Source: Flavobacterium sp. (GTDB lineage: Bacteria; Bacteroidota; Bacteroidia; Flavobacteriales; Flavobacteriaceae). From it: 57,670 nucleotides of DNA. The notes under the pieces were generated by a model. That model was not told the DNA's origin. It made no database searches and worked only from the letters and a program-made list of their open reading frames with translations. Shown here piece after piece: positions 17,332 to 24,954 of this stretch. The stretch's first letter is position 1. Each line of letters opens with the position of its first letter. The stretch spans positions 1 to 57,670 of the forward strand of contig DNNO01000033.1 of the NCBI GenBank assembly GCA_003497625.1, given 5' to 3'. A program made the position numbers and the translations under genes.

Positions 17332-17870
17332 GTACTTTGGATAACTATTTTTTGAAAACTTTTATCCGCTGGTTTTGTAATAGCGCAAACAATGCACAAA
17401 TATATTAATACAATTATTCTGTATTACCTTATTTTACTGGTATTATATAAGATTATTATACCATATATTTAAGTAACATATATGAGTAGAAATATTGAAA
17501 TTATAAGAATAAATTAATAGTAATTAGACACTAAATTGAATTATAAAATTTCAAATAACATATAAAAGAAGCATATCGCACCAAAATATTCAATAAGGCT
17601 CTTTTTTTCAATATTTATTGGTTCCTATAGCGCAGTTATTAGCACGCAAAGCGCTAATGCTATAAATATTAATTATTCGCCCCCCGTGGTTAAAAACAAC
17701 CCTTCCCTCCTGTGATTTGTACCAAAAATTAGGAAATGCGTTTTAACATTTTACCCACCTCATATTAGAAGTTTTTACTTATATATTAATAGGCGAATAA
17801 ATGCGTTCAAAAATTCTGAGTAAAATTTTTAAAAATCAAAATTTGAAGATATTTATATGTAAAGGAAAAA
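17332..17870. other. AT-rich non-coding stretch with a complex inverted repeat, possible origin region
   Basis: About 540 bp has no convincing gene. At 17626-17664 TATAGC and ATTAGC (separated by 6 nt) face contiguous GCTAAT-GCTATA, and TAGCGC/GCGCTA gives an alternative pairing register. A C-rich tract (CGCCCCCCGTGG) follows at about 17679. The strongly AT-rich DNA beside a putative replication gene makes this the most likely origin or nick region of the element, but that is inference. Confidence 0.4.
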
Positions 17871-18020
17871 ATGAAAATAATTATCACGCTCGAGCAATTT
17901 CGAAAAATTTTAGAAACTGAAAATCCAAAGTTTCCAATCACATTTGAGGTATCGAATTTCACAACCAAAGAACTCGAAGAGTTTTCACAATTGTTTCAAC
18001 CAAAAAAAGAACGAAGTTAA
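17871..18020 (+). CDS. Small 49-residue protein of unknown function
   Basis: The ATG is preceded by TAAAGGAAAAA, a purine-rich ribosome binding site, and the stop is inside a good terminator, so this looks like a real gene. The protein begins MKIIITLEQFRKILETENP, is charged and has no membrane segment. It may be a small DNA-binding or regulatory protein of the element. No family recognised. A longer frame over the same DNA (17944-18189) has no supporting signals. Confidence 0.55.
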   Translation: MKIIITLEQFRKILETENPKFPITFEVSNFTTKELEEFSQLFQPKKERS

Positions 18021-18035
18021 CGCTTCGTTTTTTTT
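18010..18035 (+). terminator. Terminator of the 49-residue ORF
   Basis: AACGAAG-TTAACG-CTTCGTT is followed by a T run. The stop codon lies in the loop region. Confidence 0.85.
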
Positions 18036-18185
18036 ATGCCGAGAAATAACTAAAATACATACTAAAATATTGAAATCCAGGATTCCTGGGAATTTCCTTT
18101 TTTTATTCAAAAAATACCTGGAATATTGCAATGTAATAAATCATAAACGGTCATCTAAGATTTATTACACCTTAAAATTTAAGCT

Positions 18186-18863
18186 ATGAAAAAGTATATT
18201 GCATATTATAGAGTGAGTCGAAAAGTTCAAGGAATTTCAGGATTGGGATTGTCAGCTCAAAAATCATCCGTTGAAAAATATGTTGCTGGTCAAGATGGAA
18301 TAATTCTAAAAGAATTTACAGAAGTTGAAACTGGAACTAATAAAAAAGAACGTATCGAAATCCACAAAGCAATTCAAGAAGCAAAAAACGAAGATGCAAT
18401 ACTGGTAATTGCCAAATTAGACCGTTTGGCTCGTAATGTGGGTTTTATAACTTCACTTATGGATGCAGGTATTGAATTTGTGGCGGTTGATATGCCAACA
18501 GCTAACCATTTTACTATACATATATATAGTGCACTTGCAGAACAGGAAGCAAAACTTATCAGCACAAGAACCAAACAAGCTTTAGCGGAACTAAAGAAAA
18601 AAGGGGTTAAACTTGGTAATCCGAAGAACCTAACTAGTGACGCACGTAATAAAGGAGTGCAAACGATAAAAAAAAATGCGCAGAACAACGACCGCAATCG
18701 CCAAGCGCAATCTATAATAGGCAACTGCAAAGAAAAAGGCATGACTTACCGTCAAATAGCAGATTATCTAAACGGATTGAACTTTAAAACTCGATATGGA
18801 AATGAATTTTTATCTTCAACAGTTCATCAACTATACAGGAGAACATATTTAAAATCAGCATAA
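18186..18863 (+). CDS. Small serine recombinase (resolvase/invertase family)
   Basis: A resolvase catalytic domain covers residues 1-140: AYYRVSRK with nucleophile Ser11, then AKLDRLARNVGF, and ALAEQEAKLISTRTKQAL. A C-terminal helix-turn-helix region (about 175-220, MTYRQIADYLNGLNFKTRYG) follows. At 225 residues it has the length of resolvases and DNA invertases. It may resolve dimers of the excised element or invert a segment. No perfect inverted crossover pair was found nearby. A weak hairpin plus T run at 18945-18969 probably ends the transcript. Confidence 0.9.
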   Translation: MKKYIAYYRVSRKVQGISGLGLSAQKSSVEKYVAGQDGIILKEFTEVETGTNKKERIEIHKAIQEAKNEDAILVIAKLDRLARNVGFITSLMDAGIEFVAVDMPTANHFTIHIYSALAEQEAKLISTRTKQALAELKKKGVKLGNPKNLTSDARNKGVQTIKKNAQNNDRNRQAQSIIGNCKEKGMTYRQIADYLNGLNFKTRYGNEFLSSTVHQLYRRTYLKSA

Positions 18864-19192
18864 TAGAAAAAAAAATAAAAAAATAAGTTGCAACCAATCC
18901 AAATTAGTAGTAAGATTGTAAATAGTTAGATAAAAAGGCAAAAACTGATTGATTAGTCAGCTCTTTTTTCTGATTTACTTAAAACTCGATAAGGACAGCT
19001 AAGCTGTTTAAACGTATAACATTTCCACTTTGTTCTTAAAAAGTGGGTTCAGCATAAACTCATAAAGAACCCTCACAGTTCGAAAAATTTAAAAACTAAT
19101 TATAATTGATTTTATAGTTGGTGTGGGGACGCTTTGCGTCAAAAAAATAATCTCCCGCTAAAAAACATGAGATATGGCGACTGAGTAAAACA
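18864..19192. other. Intergenic region with three short inverted repeats before the large recombinase
   Basis: There is no gene. It holds a weak terminator-like hairpin (18945-18969) and three inverted repeats: ACAGCT-A-AGCTGT (18995-19007), CCACTTT-N8-AAAGTGG (19025-19046) and GACGC-TTT-GCGTC (19128-19140). These may be recombinase or regulator binding sites. Confidence 0.45.
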
Positions 19193-19336
19193 ATGTTATC
19201 AGATAATGAAAAGATAAAAATAACAATTAAAGAATTGCGAAAATTTAATGGATTTGAAAATATTTCAGATTCAGAATGTGAAGAAATAATTGACAGCTTA
19301 TTAAAGCTTGCAGTAATAGTGTATAATTTAAAATAA
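19193..19336 (+). CDS. Small 47-residue protein upstream of the large serine recombinase
   Basis: The ORF starts MLSDNEKIKITIKELRKFNG and ends five bases before the recombinase ATG, so the two are likely co-transcribed and possibly translationally coupled. It is acidic, predicted helical and has one Cys (SECEE). It could be an excision or directionality partner; this is inferred from position only. No family recognised. Confidence 0.45.
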   Translation: MLSDNEKIKITIKELRKFNGFENISDSECEEIIDSLLKLAVIVYNLK

Positions 19337-19341
19337 AAAAA

Positions 19342-20994
19342 ATGAGTTTAGATAAATTTAAAAAATTTCAAAAAGAAAAAGAAGATATAGTTGTAACCGT
19401 TAAAAGAATTTGGGGCTACACAAGGGTAAGTAGTAAAGAGCAGTACAATAATTATAGCTTAAATGAACAAGAACAGGATTTAAAACTATTTGCAAAAAAA
19501 AATAATTATGAACTTGAGCAAATTGTAGGTGGTACTTATGAAAGTGCCAGTGGTGATTTTTCAAGAAAAGAGTTTAAGCGATTGATTGATGAAGTCAGAA
19601 AATCAAAACGAAGACCTTTTGCAATAGCAATTAAGTTTATAAGTCGATTTTCACGAACTGGAGATAATGCTATTGGGATTGTACAGGAACTTGTTGACAA
19701 AATGGGTGTTCATATTGTAGAAACCTCAACTGGTTTAACCACAGAAAACGAATTTGACAGGTTAGAAGTTTATAGAAAGTTGTTAGAGGCTAAAAAAGAA
19801 AATCTTGATAGGTTAGAAAAAACTTTACCTGGTATGAAATTATTATTAGAAGCGGGCAATTGGTTAGGTAAAGCTCCTAGGGGTTATACCTTAAGAGGTA
19901 AGAAAGTGAATGATTATTCTAAGATGCAAGAATATCAAGAAATAACGATAAATAAGGAAGGTGAGCTATTAAAACAAGCATGGCAATGGAAATTAATGGG
20001 CGAAAGAGATTATGTAATTAAGCAGAAATTGGAAAATTTGGGCTTAAAAATACCTAAACAATCAATAAGTAGTATTTGGAGAAATCCTTTTTATTGTGGT
20101 GTAATCGTAAATGCTCTATTAGATGAGCCAAAAAAAGGAAATTGGAAACCAATTGTAAGTGAATCGGATTTTTGGAAGATTCAAGAATCGTTTGAGAAAA
20201 ATAAAACAAATTCAAAAAAAGAGTTTATCAAATCGAAGGTACATGAGAAAAGACCTTTGACAGGGTTTTTAAGATGTGAATGCGGAGATTTGTTGACTTC
20301 TTATGAGGTGAATAAAAAGAAATTGCATTATTATAAATGTCAAAAATGTAAAGATGCAAGCTTTAATGCTATAACAACTATTAAATCCAAATCTAAAGGA
20401 TTGAATGATTTATTTGAGGGCTTACTGAGTAATTACACACTGAACCATCAATTTATCGAACCATTCAAATTGCAACTAAAAAAGCTGTTTGATACCATGA
20501 ATTCTGAAGGAATCCAAGAGATGAGGTCTTTGGAATTAAAAAAAGTTGAGGTTGAAAAAAATTTAGAAAATTTAGAAATGAGAAATATTCAAGATTTAGA
20601 TTTTTCACCTGAGACTTACAGAACTTTCAAAACCAAATTTAAGAATGATTTGGAGTTGATTGATGAACAAATGAGAGATTGCTCTCAAAAAGTATCTAAC
20701 CACAAAATGTTTATTGATAAATCAATTGAGATTCTTCAAAACACTAGTAAAATATGGCGAGATGGCGATATTGAAAGTAAAATCAGGATTCAAAATTTAG
20801 TTTTTCCTGAAGGGGTGTCCATTAGGCTAAAAAACAGGGAATATCTAACCAAAAAAGTGAATCAAGTATTTACGTTAACCTCAACAATAACAATGGATTC
20901 AGAAGGTGTCGAAAACGAAAAAACCCATCAAAATTCTGATGGGTCTTTCTTAGTAGCGGGAACAGGACTCGAACCTGTGACCTTCGGGTTATGA
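19342..20994 (+). CDS. Large serine recombinase (integrase of the element)
   Basis: An N-terminal resolvase domain (GYTRVSSKEQ, nucleophile Ser30; IKFISRFSRTGDNA) is followed by a recombinase domain (about 190-270), a zinc ribbon (LRCECGDLLTSYE...YYKCQKCK, about 310-340) and a coiled-coil (about 385-470). This is the layout of phage and ICE large serine integrases. The last 11 codons read antisense through the tRNA-fMet gene (TGLEPVTFGL), so the present C-terminus was created by integration. Joining the two element ends would give a different 26-residue tail. It is adjacent to attR, as expected for the integrase. Confidence 0.9.
   Translation: MSLDKFKKFQKEKEDIVVTVKRIWGYTRVSSKEQYNNYSLNEQEQDLKLFAKKNNYELEQIVGGTYESASGDFSRKEFKRLIDEVRKSKRRPFAIAIKFISRFSRTGDNAIGIVQELVDKMGVHIVETSTGLTTENEFDRLEVYRKLLEAKKENLDRLEKTLPGMKLLLEAGNWLGKAPRGYTLRGKKVNDYSKMQEYQEITINKEGELLKQAWQWKLMGERDYVIKQKLENLGLKIPKQSISSIWRNPFYCGVIVNALLDEPKKGNWKPIVSESDFWKIQESFEKNKTNSKKEFIKSKVHEKRPLTGFLRCECGDLLTSYEVNKKKLHYYKCQKCKDASFNAITTIKSKSKGLNDLFEGLLSNYTLNHQFIEPFKLQLKKLFDTMNSEGIQEMRSLELKKVEVEKNLENLEMRNIQDLDFSPETYRTFKTKFKNDLELIDEQMRDCSQKVSNHKMFIDKSIEILQNTSKIWRDGDIESKIRIQNLVFPEGVSIRLKNREYLTKKVNQVFTLTSTITMDSEGVENEKTHQNSDGSFLVAGTGLEPVTFGL
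20919..20946 (-). terminator. Element-supplied terminator for tRNA-fMet, embedded in the recombinase 3' coding region
   Basis: On the minus strand ACCCATCA-GAATTT-TGATGGGT is followed by six T. It lies 8 nt after the tRNA 3' end and inside the coding sequence of the recombinase on the other strand. Confidence 0.75.
20947..20962. repeat. attR: 16-bp direct repeat overlapping the tRNA-fMet 3' end
   Basis: TTCTTAGTAGCGGGAA is identical to 11815-11830. Positions 20954-20962 are the last bases of the tRNA. Confidence 0.78.
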
Positions 20995-21026
20995 GCCCGA
21001 CGAGCTGCCTACTGCTCTATCCCGCG
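20954..21026 (-). tRNA. Initiator tRNA-fMet (anticodon CAT)
   Basis: A 73-nt cloverleaf with no encoded CCA. The acceptor stem has an unpaired first position (C1 opposite T72), the anticodon stem has three consecutive G:C pairs next to the loop (GGG-CTCATAA-CCC), and the D stem has A11:T24. These three features mark bacterial initiator tRNA and not elongator tRNA-Met. An internal anticodon CAT and a normal TTCGAGT T-loop are present. It is the integration target of the neighbouring element. Confidence 0.93.
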
Positions 21027-21037
21027 ATTTGTGAGTG

Positions 21038-21067
21038 CAAAGGTACAATCTTTATTTAAAATTACAA
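21038..21067 (-). promoter_or_regulatory. Promoter of tRNA-fMet
   Basis: On the minus strand TTG-N19-TACCTTTG is a perfect Bacteroidota promoter ending 11 bp before the tRNA 5' end. Confidence 0.85.
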
Positions 21068-21116
21068 GACTTTTTTAAAAATAATGTTTTCTTTCTGCTA
21101 TTTCAGGCGTTATCAC

Positions 21117-21124
21117 TACCTTTG
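21117..21124 (+). promoter_or_regulatory. -7 element (TACCTTTG) of era
   Basis: TACCTTTG lies 19 bp before the era ATG and supports the ATG at 21144 over an upstream in-frame ATG at 21084, which precedes the promoter. Confidence 0.75.
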
Positions 21125-21143
21125 TACCCATAAATATATTGAA

Positions 21144-22028
21144 ATGGAGCACAGAGCAGGTTATGTAAATATTATTGGAAATCCGAATGTAGGAAAATCA
21201 ACTCTTATGAATGCGTTTGTAGGCGAGCGTCTTTCTATTATCACATCGAAAGCACAAACTACAAGACACCGTATTTTGGGAATTGTAAATGGAGATGATT
21301 TTCAAGTTTTATTTTCAGATACGCCAGGAATTATTAAACCGGCGTATGAATTACAAAATTCGATGATGGATTTTGTGAAATCGGCTTTTGAAGATGCTGA
21401 CATTTTAGTGTATATGGTTGAGATTGGCGAAAAAGAGTTAAAAGACGAAGCGTTTTTTAATAAAATTATCCATTCAAAAATCCCAGTTTTGTTATTATTG
21501 AACAAAATTGACAAATCGAACCAAGAACAACTAGAAGAACAAGTACAAGCTTGGAAAGAAAAAGTGCCTAATGCTGAACTTTTCCCTATTTCGGCTTTAG
21601 AGAATTTTAACGTACAAACCGTTTTTGATAGAATTATCGAATTACTTCCTGTTTCTCCAGCATTTTATCCAAAAGATGCTTTGACCGATAAACCAGAACG
21701 TTTCTTTGTAAACGAAACCATTCGTGAAAAAATCTTATTGAATTACGATAAAGAAATTCCGTATGCCGTAGAAATTGAAACGGAAGAATTTATCGAAGAC
21801 GATAACATTATTAGAATTCGTGCCGTAATTATGGTGGAACGGGATACGCAAAAAGGAATCATCATTGGCCACAAAGGCACTGCTTTAAAACGTGTTGGAA
21901 TTCAAGCAAGAGAAGATTTAGAAAAATTCTTTGGTAAACAAATTCACTTAGCTACTTACGTTAAAGTAAATAAAGATTGGAGAAGTAGTGCTTACCAATT
22001 AAAACGTTTTGGGTATAACCAAAAGTAA
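21144..22028 (+). CDS. era: GTPase Era
   Basis: A G domain (GNPNVGKST P-loop, DTPGI G3, NKID G4, SAL G5) is followed by a C-terminal KH domain with the GHKGTALKRVGIQAREDLEKF signature. At 294 residues the length is normal. Era binds the 16S rRNA 3' end and is needed for 30S assembly. The start MEHRAGYVNIIGNPN follows the promoter. It lies just outside the integrated element, divergent from tRNA-fMet. Confidence 0.97.
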   Translation: MEHRAGYVNIIGNPNVGKSTLMNAFVGERLSIITSKAQTTRHRILGIVNGDDFQVLFSDTPGIIKPAYELQNSMMDFVKSAFEDADILVYMVEIGEKELKDEAFFNKIIHSKIPVLLLLNKIDKSNQEQLEEQVQAWKEKVPNAELFPISALENFNVQTVFDRIIELLPVSPAFYPKDALTDKPERFFVNETIREKILLNYDKEIPYAVEIETEEFIEDDNIIRIRAVIMVERDTQKGIIIGHKGTALKRVGIQAREDLEKFFGKQIHLATYVKVNKDWRSSAYQLKRFGYNQK

Positions 22029-22055
22029 GAAGAAAGAGCAAAGAAAAAAGATAAA

Positions 22056-22088
22056 AGATGCCTGGTGAATATTCATCAGGTTTTTTTA
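22056..22088. terminator. Terminator between era and the convergent membrane gene
   Basis: CCTGGTGAAT/ATTCATCAGG with one G-T wobble, then eight T. Confidence 0.82.
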
Positions 22089-22577
22089 TTCCAAAACCTT
22101 ATACATCAAATCTTCTAATTCGTGCATTTGTGGCACACCGCGTTCTCGGTTTAATCGCGCCATAAAATAGAGCGAAAACCAAAAAACTACCATAATTCCC
22201 ATGATGCTGAAATCTAAAACCGTGGATTGTTTTAGTGACCAATGTGTGTAAGCCATCATAGCGAAAACTAAAAACAATCCTGCGATGATAAAGTGTAAAA
22301 ACATAAAAAGCGTCCACAACAATTGCTCAGGACCAAATAACCCTTTTACTGTTGTCTTATCTTCATTGGCTTCTAATTCCAAATGTAAAAACGGGGAATA
22401 GTATTTTCGTTTTTCTTTACTGAAATAGAAATACAAATGGTCATCGATTATTTTAATTTGGTAATCGGCTTTGAGTTCAGTTTTTAGCTGTTTTGCTTTT
22501 TCTAAAATTTTATCGACACTATTATTTGATTCCACTTCGAATTTAGGTCGTAGTGCAATACTTTTTTCAGGTTCCAT
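22086..22577 (-). CDS. Conserved flavobacterial membrane protein
   Basis: A charged N-terminal region with SIALRPKF and KAKQLKTEL is followed by two transmembrane helices (about 95-120 and 128-150 from the chosen start) and a short charged C-terminus. I chose the Met of MEPEKSIALRPKF because upstream codons look non-conserved; the start is uncertain by up to 19 residues. No function recognised. It lies between the two ribosome-assembly GTPase genes era and der. Confidence 0.65.
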   Translation of the reverse strand: MEPEKSIALRPKFEVESNNSVDKILEKAKQLKTELKADYQIKIIDDHLYFYFSKEKRKYYSPFLHLELEANEDKTTVKGLFGPEQLLWTLFMFLHFIIAGLFLVFAMMAYTHWSLKQSTVLDFSIMGIMVVFWFSLYFMARLNRERGVPQMHELEDLMYKVLE

Positions 22578-22635
22578 TTGTTCTGATTTTAAAGCTAATA
22601 TATACATTTTTAACAAATGTTGAACAAATTTCACA

Positions 22636-22785
22636 CCCTAGCCCAGATAAAAACGGAAACCCCGCAAATTTTTGATCTATTTTTTCTTTTTATTTGGGCA
22701 GCGACCTTAGAAGCTGACCGAATAAAATTAGAAAAAAAGAGCTAAAATTGTGGAGTTGTAGTGGATAGCTGGAAAAAGCTCCAAA
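22636..22785 (+). repeat. Probable degenerate copy of a dispersed Flavobacterium intergenic repeat
   Basis: The segment begins CCCTAGCCCAGAT, continues AAAACGGAAACCCCGC, and ends GTAGTGGATAGCTGGAAAAAGCTCC-like. I recall closely similar GC-richer repeats after many genes in Flavobacterium genomes. It is non-coding and has a base composition unlike the surrounding intergenic DNA. Confidence 0.45.
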
Positions 22786-22793
22786 AAAAATCG

Positions 22794-22801
22794 TACTTTT
22801 G
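22794..22801 (+). promoter_or_regulatory. -7 element (TACTTTTG) of der
   Basis: TACTTTTG lies 18 bp before the der ATG and overlaps a TTG at 22799, which is therefore not the start. Confidence 0.7.
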
Positions 22802-22819
22802 CCGATTCAAAATAAGATT

Positions 22820-24130
22820 ATGAATAATATTGTTGCCATTGTAGGAAGACCAAATGTTGGAAAATCCACATTTTTTAACCGTTTAATTCAGCGAAGAGAA
22901 GCTATTGTTGACTCGGTAAGCGGTGTTACACGTGATAGAAATTATGGAAAAAGTGAGTGGAACGGAAAGGAGTTTTCTGTAATTGATACTGGAGGTTATA
23001 TCAAAGGATCGGATGATATTTTTGAAGCTGAAATTCGTCGTCAAGTAGAATTAGCTATTGATGAAGCAGATGCTATTATCTTTATTGTGGATATAGAAGA
23101 AGGTATTACACCTATGGATGACGAAGTGGCTAAATTACTTCGTAAGGTTAAAAAGCCTGTTTTGTTAGTGATTAACAAAGTAGATAATGCGATGCGTGAA
23201 AAAGACGCTGTTGAATTTTACAACTTAGGATTAGGAGAATATTACACGATTTCGGGAATGAGCGGAAGCGGAACGGGTGAACTTTTAGACAAATTAGTCG
23301 AAGTGTTACCTGAAATGCCAGAAGTTACCGAAGAAGTAGAACCATTACCACGTTTTTGTGTTGTAGGAAGACCAAATGCAGGAAAATCTTCCTTCATAAA
23401 CGCTTTAATCGGCGAAGATAGATTTGTGGTAACCGACATTGCTGGAACTACTCGTGATGCAATTGATACGAAATACAACCGTTTTGGATTCGAGTTCAAC
23501 TTAGTAGATACTGCCGGAATTAGACGTAAAGCAAAAGTAAAAGAAGATTTAGAATTTTACTCGGTAATGCGTTCGGTGAGAGCAATTGAACACAGTGATG
23601 TTTGTTTATTAGTTATTGATGCTACTCGTGGATTTGAAGGGCAAGATCAAAGTATTTTTTGGTTGGCCGAAAAAAACCGTAAAGGAGTTGTTATCTTAGT
23701 AAACAAATGGGATTTGGTAGAAAAAGACACCATGACTACTCGTGATTACGAAAGAAAAATTAGAGAAGAATTACAACCATTTACTGATGTGCCTATTCTT
23801 TTTATCTCAGCTTTAACGAAACAACGTTTATTAAAAGCATTAGAAACAGCAGTTGAAGTGTTTGAAAACAGAAAACAACGTATTTCGACTTCAAAATTCA
23901 ATGAGTTGATGTTGCCAATTATTGAAGCAACACCACCACCAGCCTTGAAAGGAAAATATGTAAAAATTAAATATTGCATGCAGTTGCCAACACCAACTCC
24001 TCAGTTTGTGTTTTTTGCCAACTTACCACAATATGTAAAAGACCCATACAAACGTTTTATTGAAAATAAATTAAGAGAACAATACAATTTTAGTGGCGTT
24101 CCAATTGATATTTATTTCAGACAGAAATAG
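22820..24130 (+). CDS. der: GTPase Der (EngA)
   Basis: Two tandem G domains, each with a P-loop (GRPNVGKST near residue 9; GRPNAGKSS near 182), DTGG/DTAG G3 motifs and NKxD G4 motifs, are followed by a C-terminal KH-like domain. This duplicated architecture is unique to Der, a 50S ribosome assembly factor. The chosen ATG starts [12 protein letters not shown] just after the promoter. The length (436 residues) is normal. Confidence 0.97.
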   Translation: MNNIVAIVGRPNVGKSTFFNRLIQRREAIVDSVSGVTRDRNYGKSEWNGKEFSVIDTGGYIKGSDDIFEAEIRRQVELAIDEADAIIFIVDIEEGITPMDDEVAKLLRKVKKPVLLVINKVDNAMREKDAVEFYNLGLGEYYTISGMSGSGTGELLDKLVEVLPEMPEVTEEVEPLPRFCVVGRPNAGKSSFINALIGEDRFVVTDIAGTTRDAIDTKYNRFGFEFNLVDTAGIRRKAKVKEDLEFYSVMRSVRAIEHSDVCLLVIDATRGFEGQDQSIFWLAEKNRKGVVILVNKWDLVEKDTMTTRDYERKIREELQPFTDVPILFISALTKQRLLKALETAVEVFENRKQRISTSKFNELMLPIIEATPPPALKGKYVKIKYCMQLPTPTPQFVFFANLPQYVKDPYKRFIENKLREQYNFSGVPIDIYFRQK

Positions 24131-24135
24131 AAAAC

Positions 24136-24170
24136 AAAAAACTCGTTAGCAAACACTAACGAGTTTTTTT
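24136..24170. terminator. Terminator after der
   Basis: AAAACTCGTTAG-N6-CTAACGAGTTTT followed by T. Confidence 0.9.
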
Positions 24171-24191
24171 ATGATTACTTCGTGATTTAAT

Positions 24192-24953
24192 TTACCAACT
24201 TCCGCCAGCGCCACCACCTGAGAAACCACCGCCGCCGAAGCCGCCGCCAAATCCTCCTGAACCACCGCCAAAGCTTCCGCCACCACCAAAACCGCCGCCG
24301 CTTCTACCTAGGCTGCTTAAAATAATAATGTCGCCTAAATCTAAGCCACCGCCACCTCTAAAATTTCCACCACCTTTATTTCCTCTGGAAGCTAAAACTA
24401 ACAGAATAATAATAAAAATAACAATCAAGATGAATGGTAAAGGATTACTAGATTCTTTTCTAGAACCTTTGTATTTTCCTTTTAAAACTTCAAAAATAGC
24501 ATCAGCGCCTTTATCTAAACCGGTGTAATAACTTCCGGCTTTGAATTCTGGAATAATAATGTTTCGGATAAGTTCTCCGTTGATTCCAGCGGTTAACCTA
24601 TCTTCTACTCCATAACCTGGCGCAATCCAAATTTTTCTATCGTTTTTGGATAATAAAATTAGAATTCCGTTGTCTTCTTTTTCTTGACCTATTCCCCACT
24701 CATGTCCCCATTTTGGAGTTAAAATCCCGATATCTTCTCCTTTTAAATCTTCAACTGAAATTACTACAATTTGAGTAGAAGTAGAATCAGAATAGCGAAC
24801 CAATTTATTCTCTAACTCTTTTTCTTCTTGTGGATTTAAAACATCGGCATAATCGTAAACACTCGTTTGAAAACTAGGTTTTTTTGGAATATCAAACTGC
24901 GCATGAGCAATCATTCCGCTTAAAGCTAATACAAATAAAAATAACTTTTTCAT
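24192..24953 (-). CDS. TPM domain protein (YgcG type) with Gly-rich tail
   Basis: It has a signal peptide (residues 1-18, MIAHAQ), a TPM domain (about 25-150, with YADVLNPQEEKELENKL and GIGQEKEDNGILILLSKNDRKIWIAPGYGVE), one transmembrane helix (about 170-190) and a low-complexity Gly/Phe/Ser tail (about 195-253). TPM proteins are envelope proteins of unclear function, linked in plants to photosystem II repair. The gene starts one base after the stop of the next TPM gene and is the last of a lemA-TPM-TPM operon. Confidence 0.88.
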   Translation of the reverse strand: MKKLFLFVLALSGMIAHAQFDIPKKPSFQTSVYDYADVLNPQEEKELENKLVRYSDSTSTQIVVISVEDLKGEDIGILTPKWGHEWGIGQEKEDNGILILLSKNDRKIWIAPGYGVEDRLTAGINGELIRNIIIPEFKAGSYYTGLDKGADAIFEVLKGKYKGSRKESSNPLPFILIVIFIIILLVLASRGNKGGGNFRGGGGLDLGDIIILSSLGRSGGGFGGGGSFGGGSGGFGGGFGGGGFSGGGAGGSW

Positions 24954-24954
24954 A

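Larger units (their letters stand above)
11815..20962. mobile_element. Integrative element in the 3' end of the initiator tRNA-Met gene, about 9.1 kb
   Basis: A 16-bp sequence, TTCTTAGTAGCGGGAA, occurs at 11815-11830 and 20947-20962. The right copy covers the last 9 nt of a complete tRNA-fMet gene; the left copy has no tRNA. A large serine recombinase lies next to the right end, as is usual for integrases. Inside are a metal-handling module, a polymerase-like protein, a resolvase-type recombinase and small ORFs. Core housekeeping genes flank it (era on the right). There is no relaxase, coupling protein or conjugation gene, so it would need help to transfer. The limits are inferred from the repeat only. 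Confidence 0.82.

Noticed and set aside
17944-18189. An 81-codon open frame after the 49-residue ORF
   Set aside because: It overlaps the 49-codon ORF and runs through that gene's terminator. It has no ribosome binding site, and the encoded protein has no coherent pattern.
18181-18863. DNA inversion system around the small serine recombinase
   Set aside because: No pair of matching inverted crossover sites flanking a promoter or gene segment could be found by eye.
20962-20994. C-terminal GTGLEPVTFGL taken as a native recombinase motif
   Set aside because: It is the antisense reading of the tRNA-fMet gene and appears wherever a frame runs into such a tRNA.
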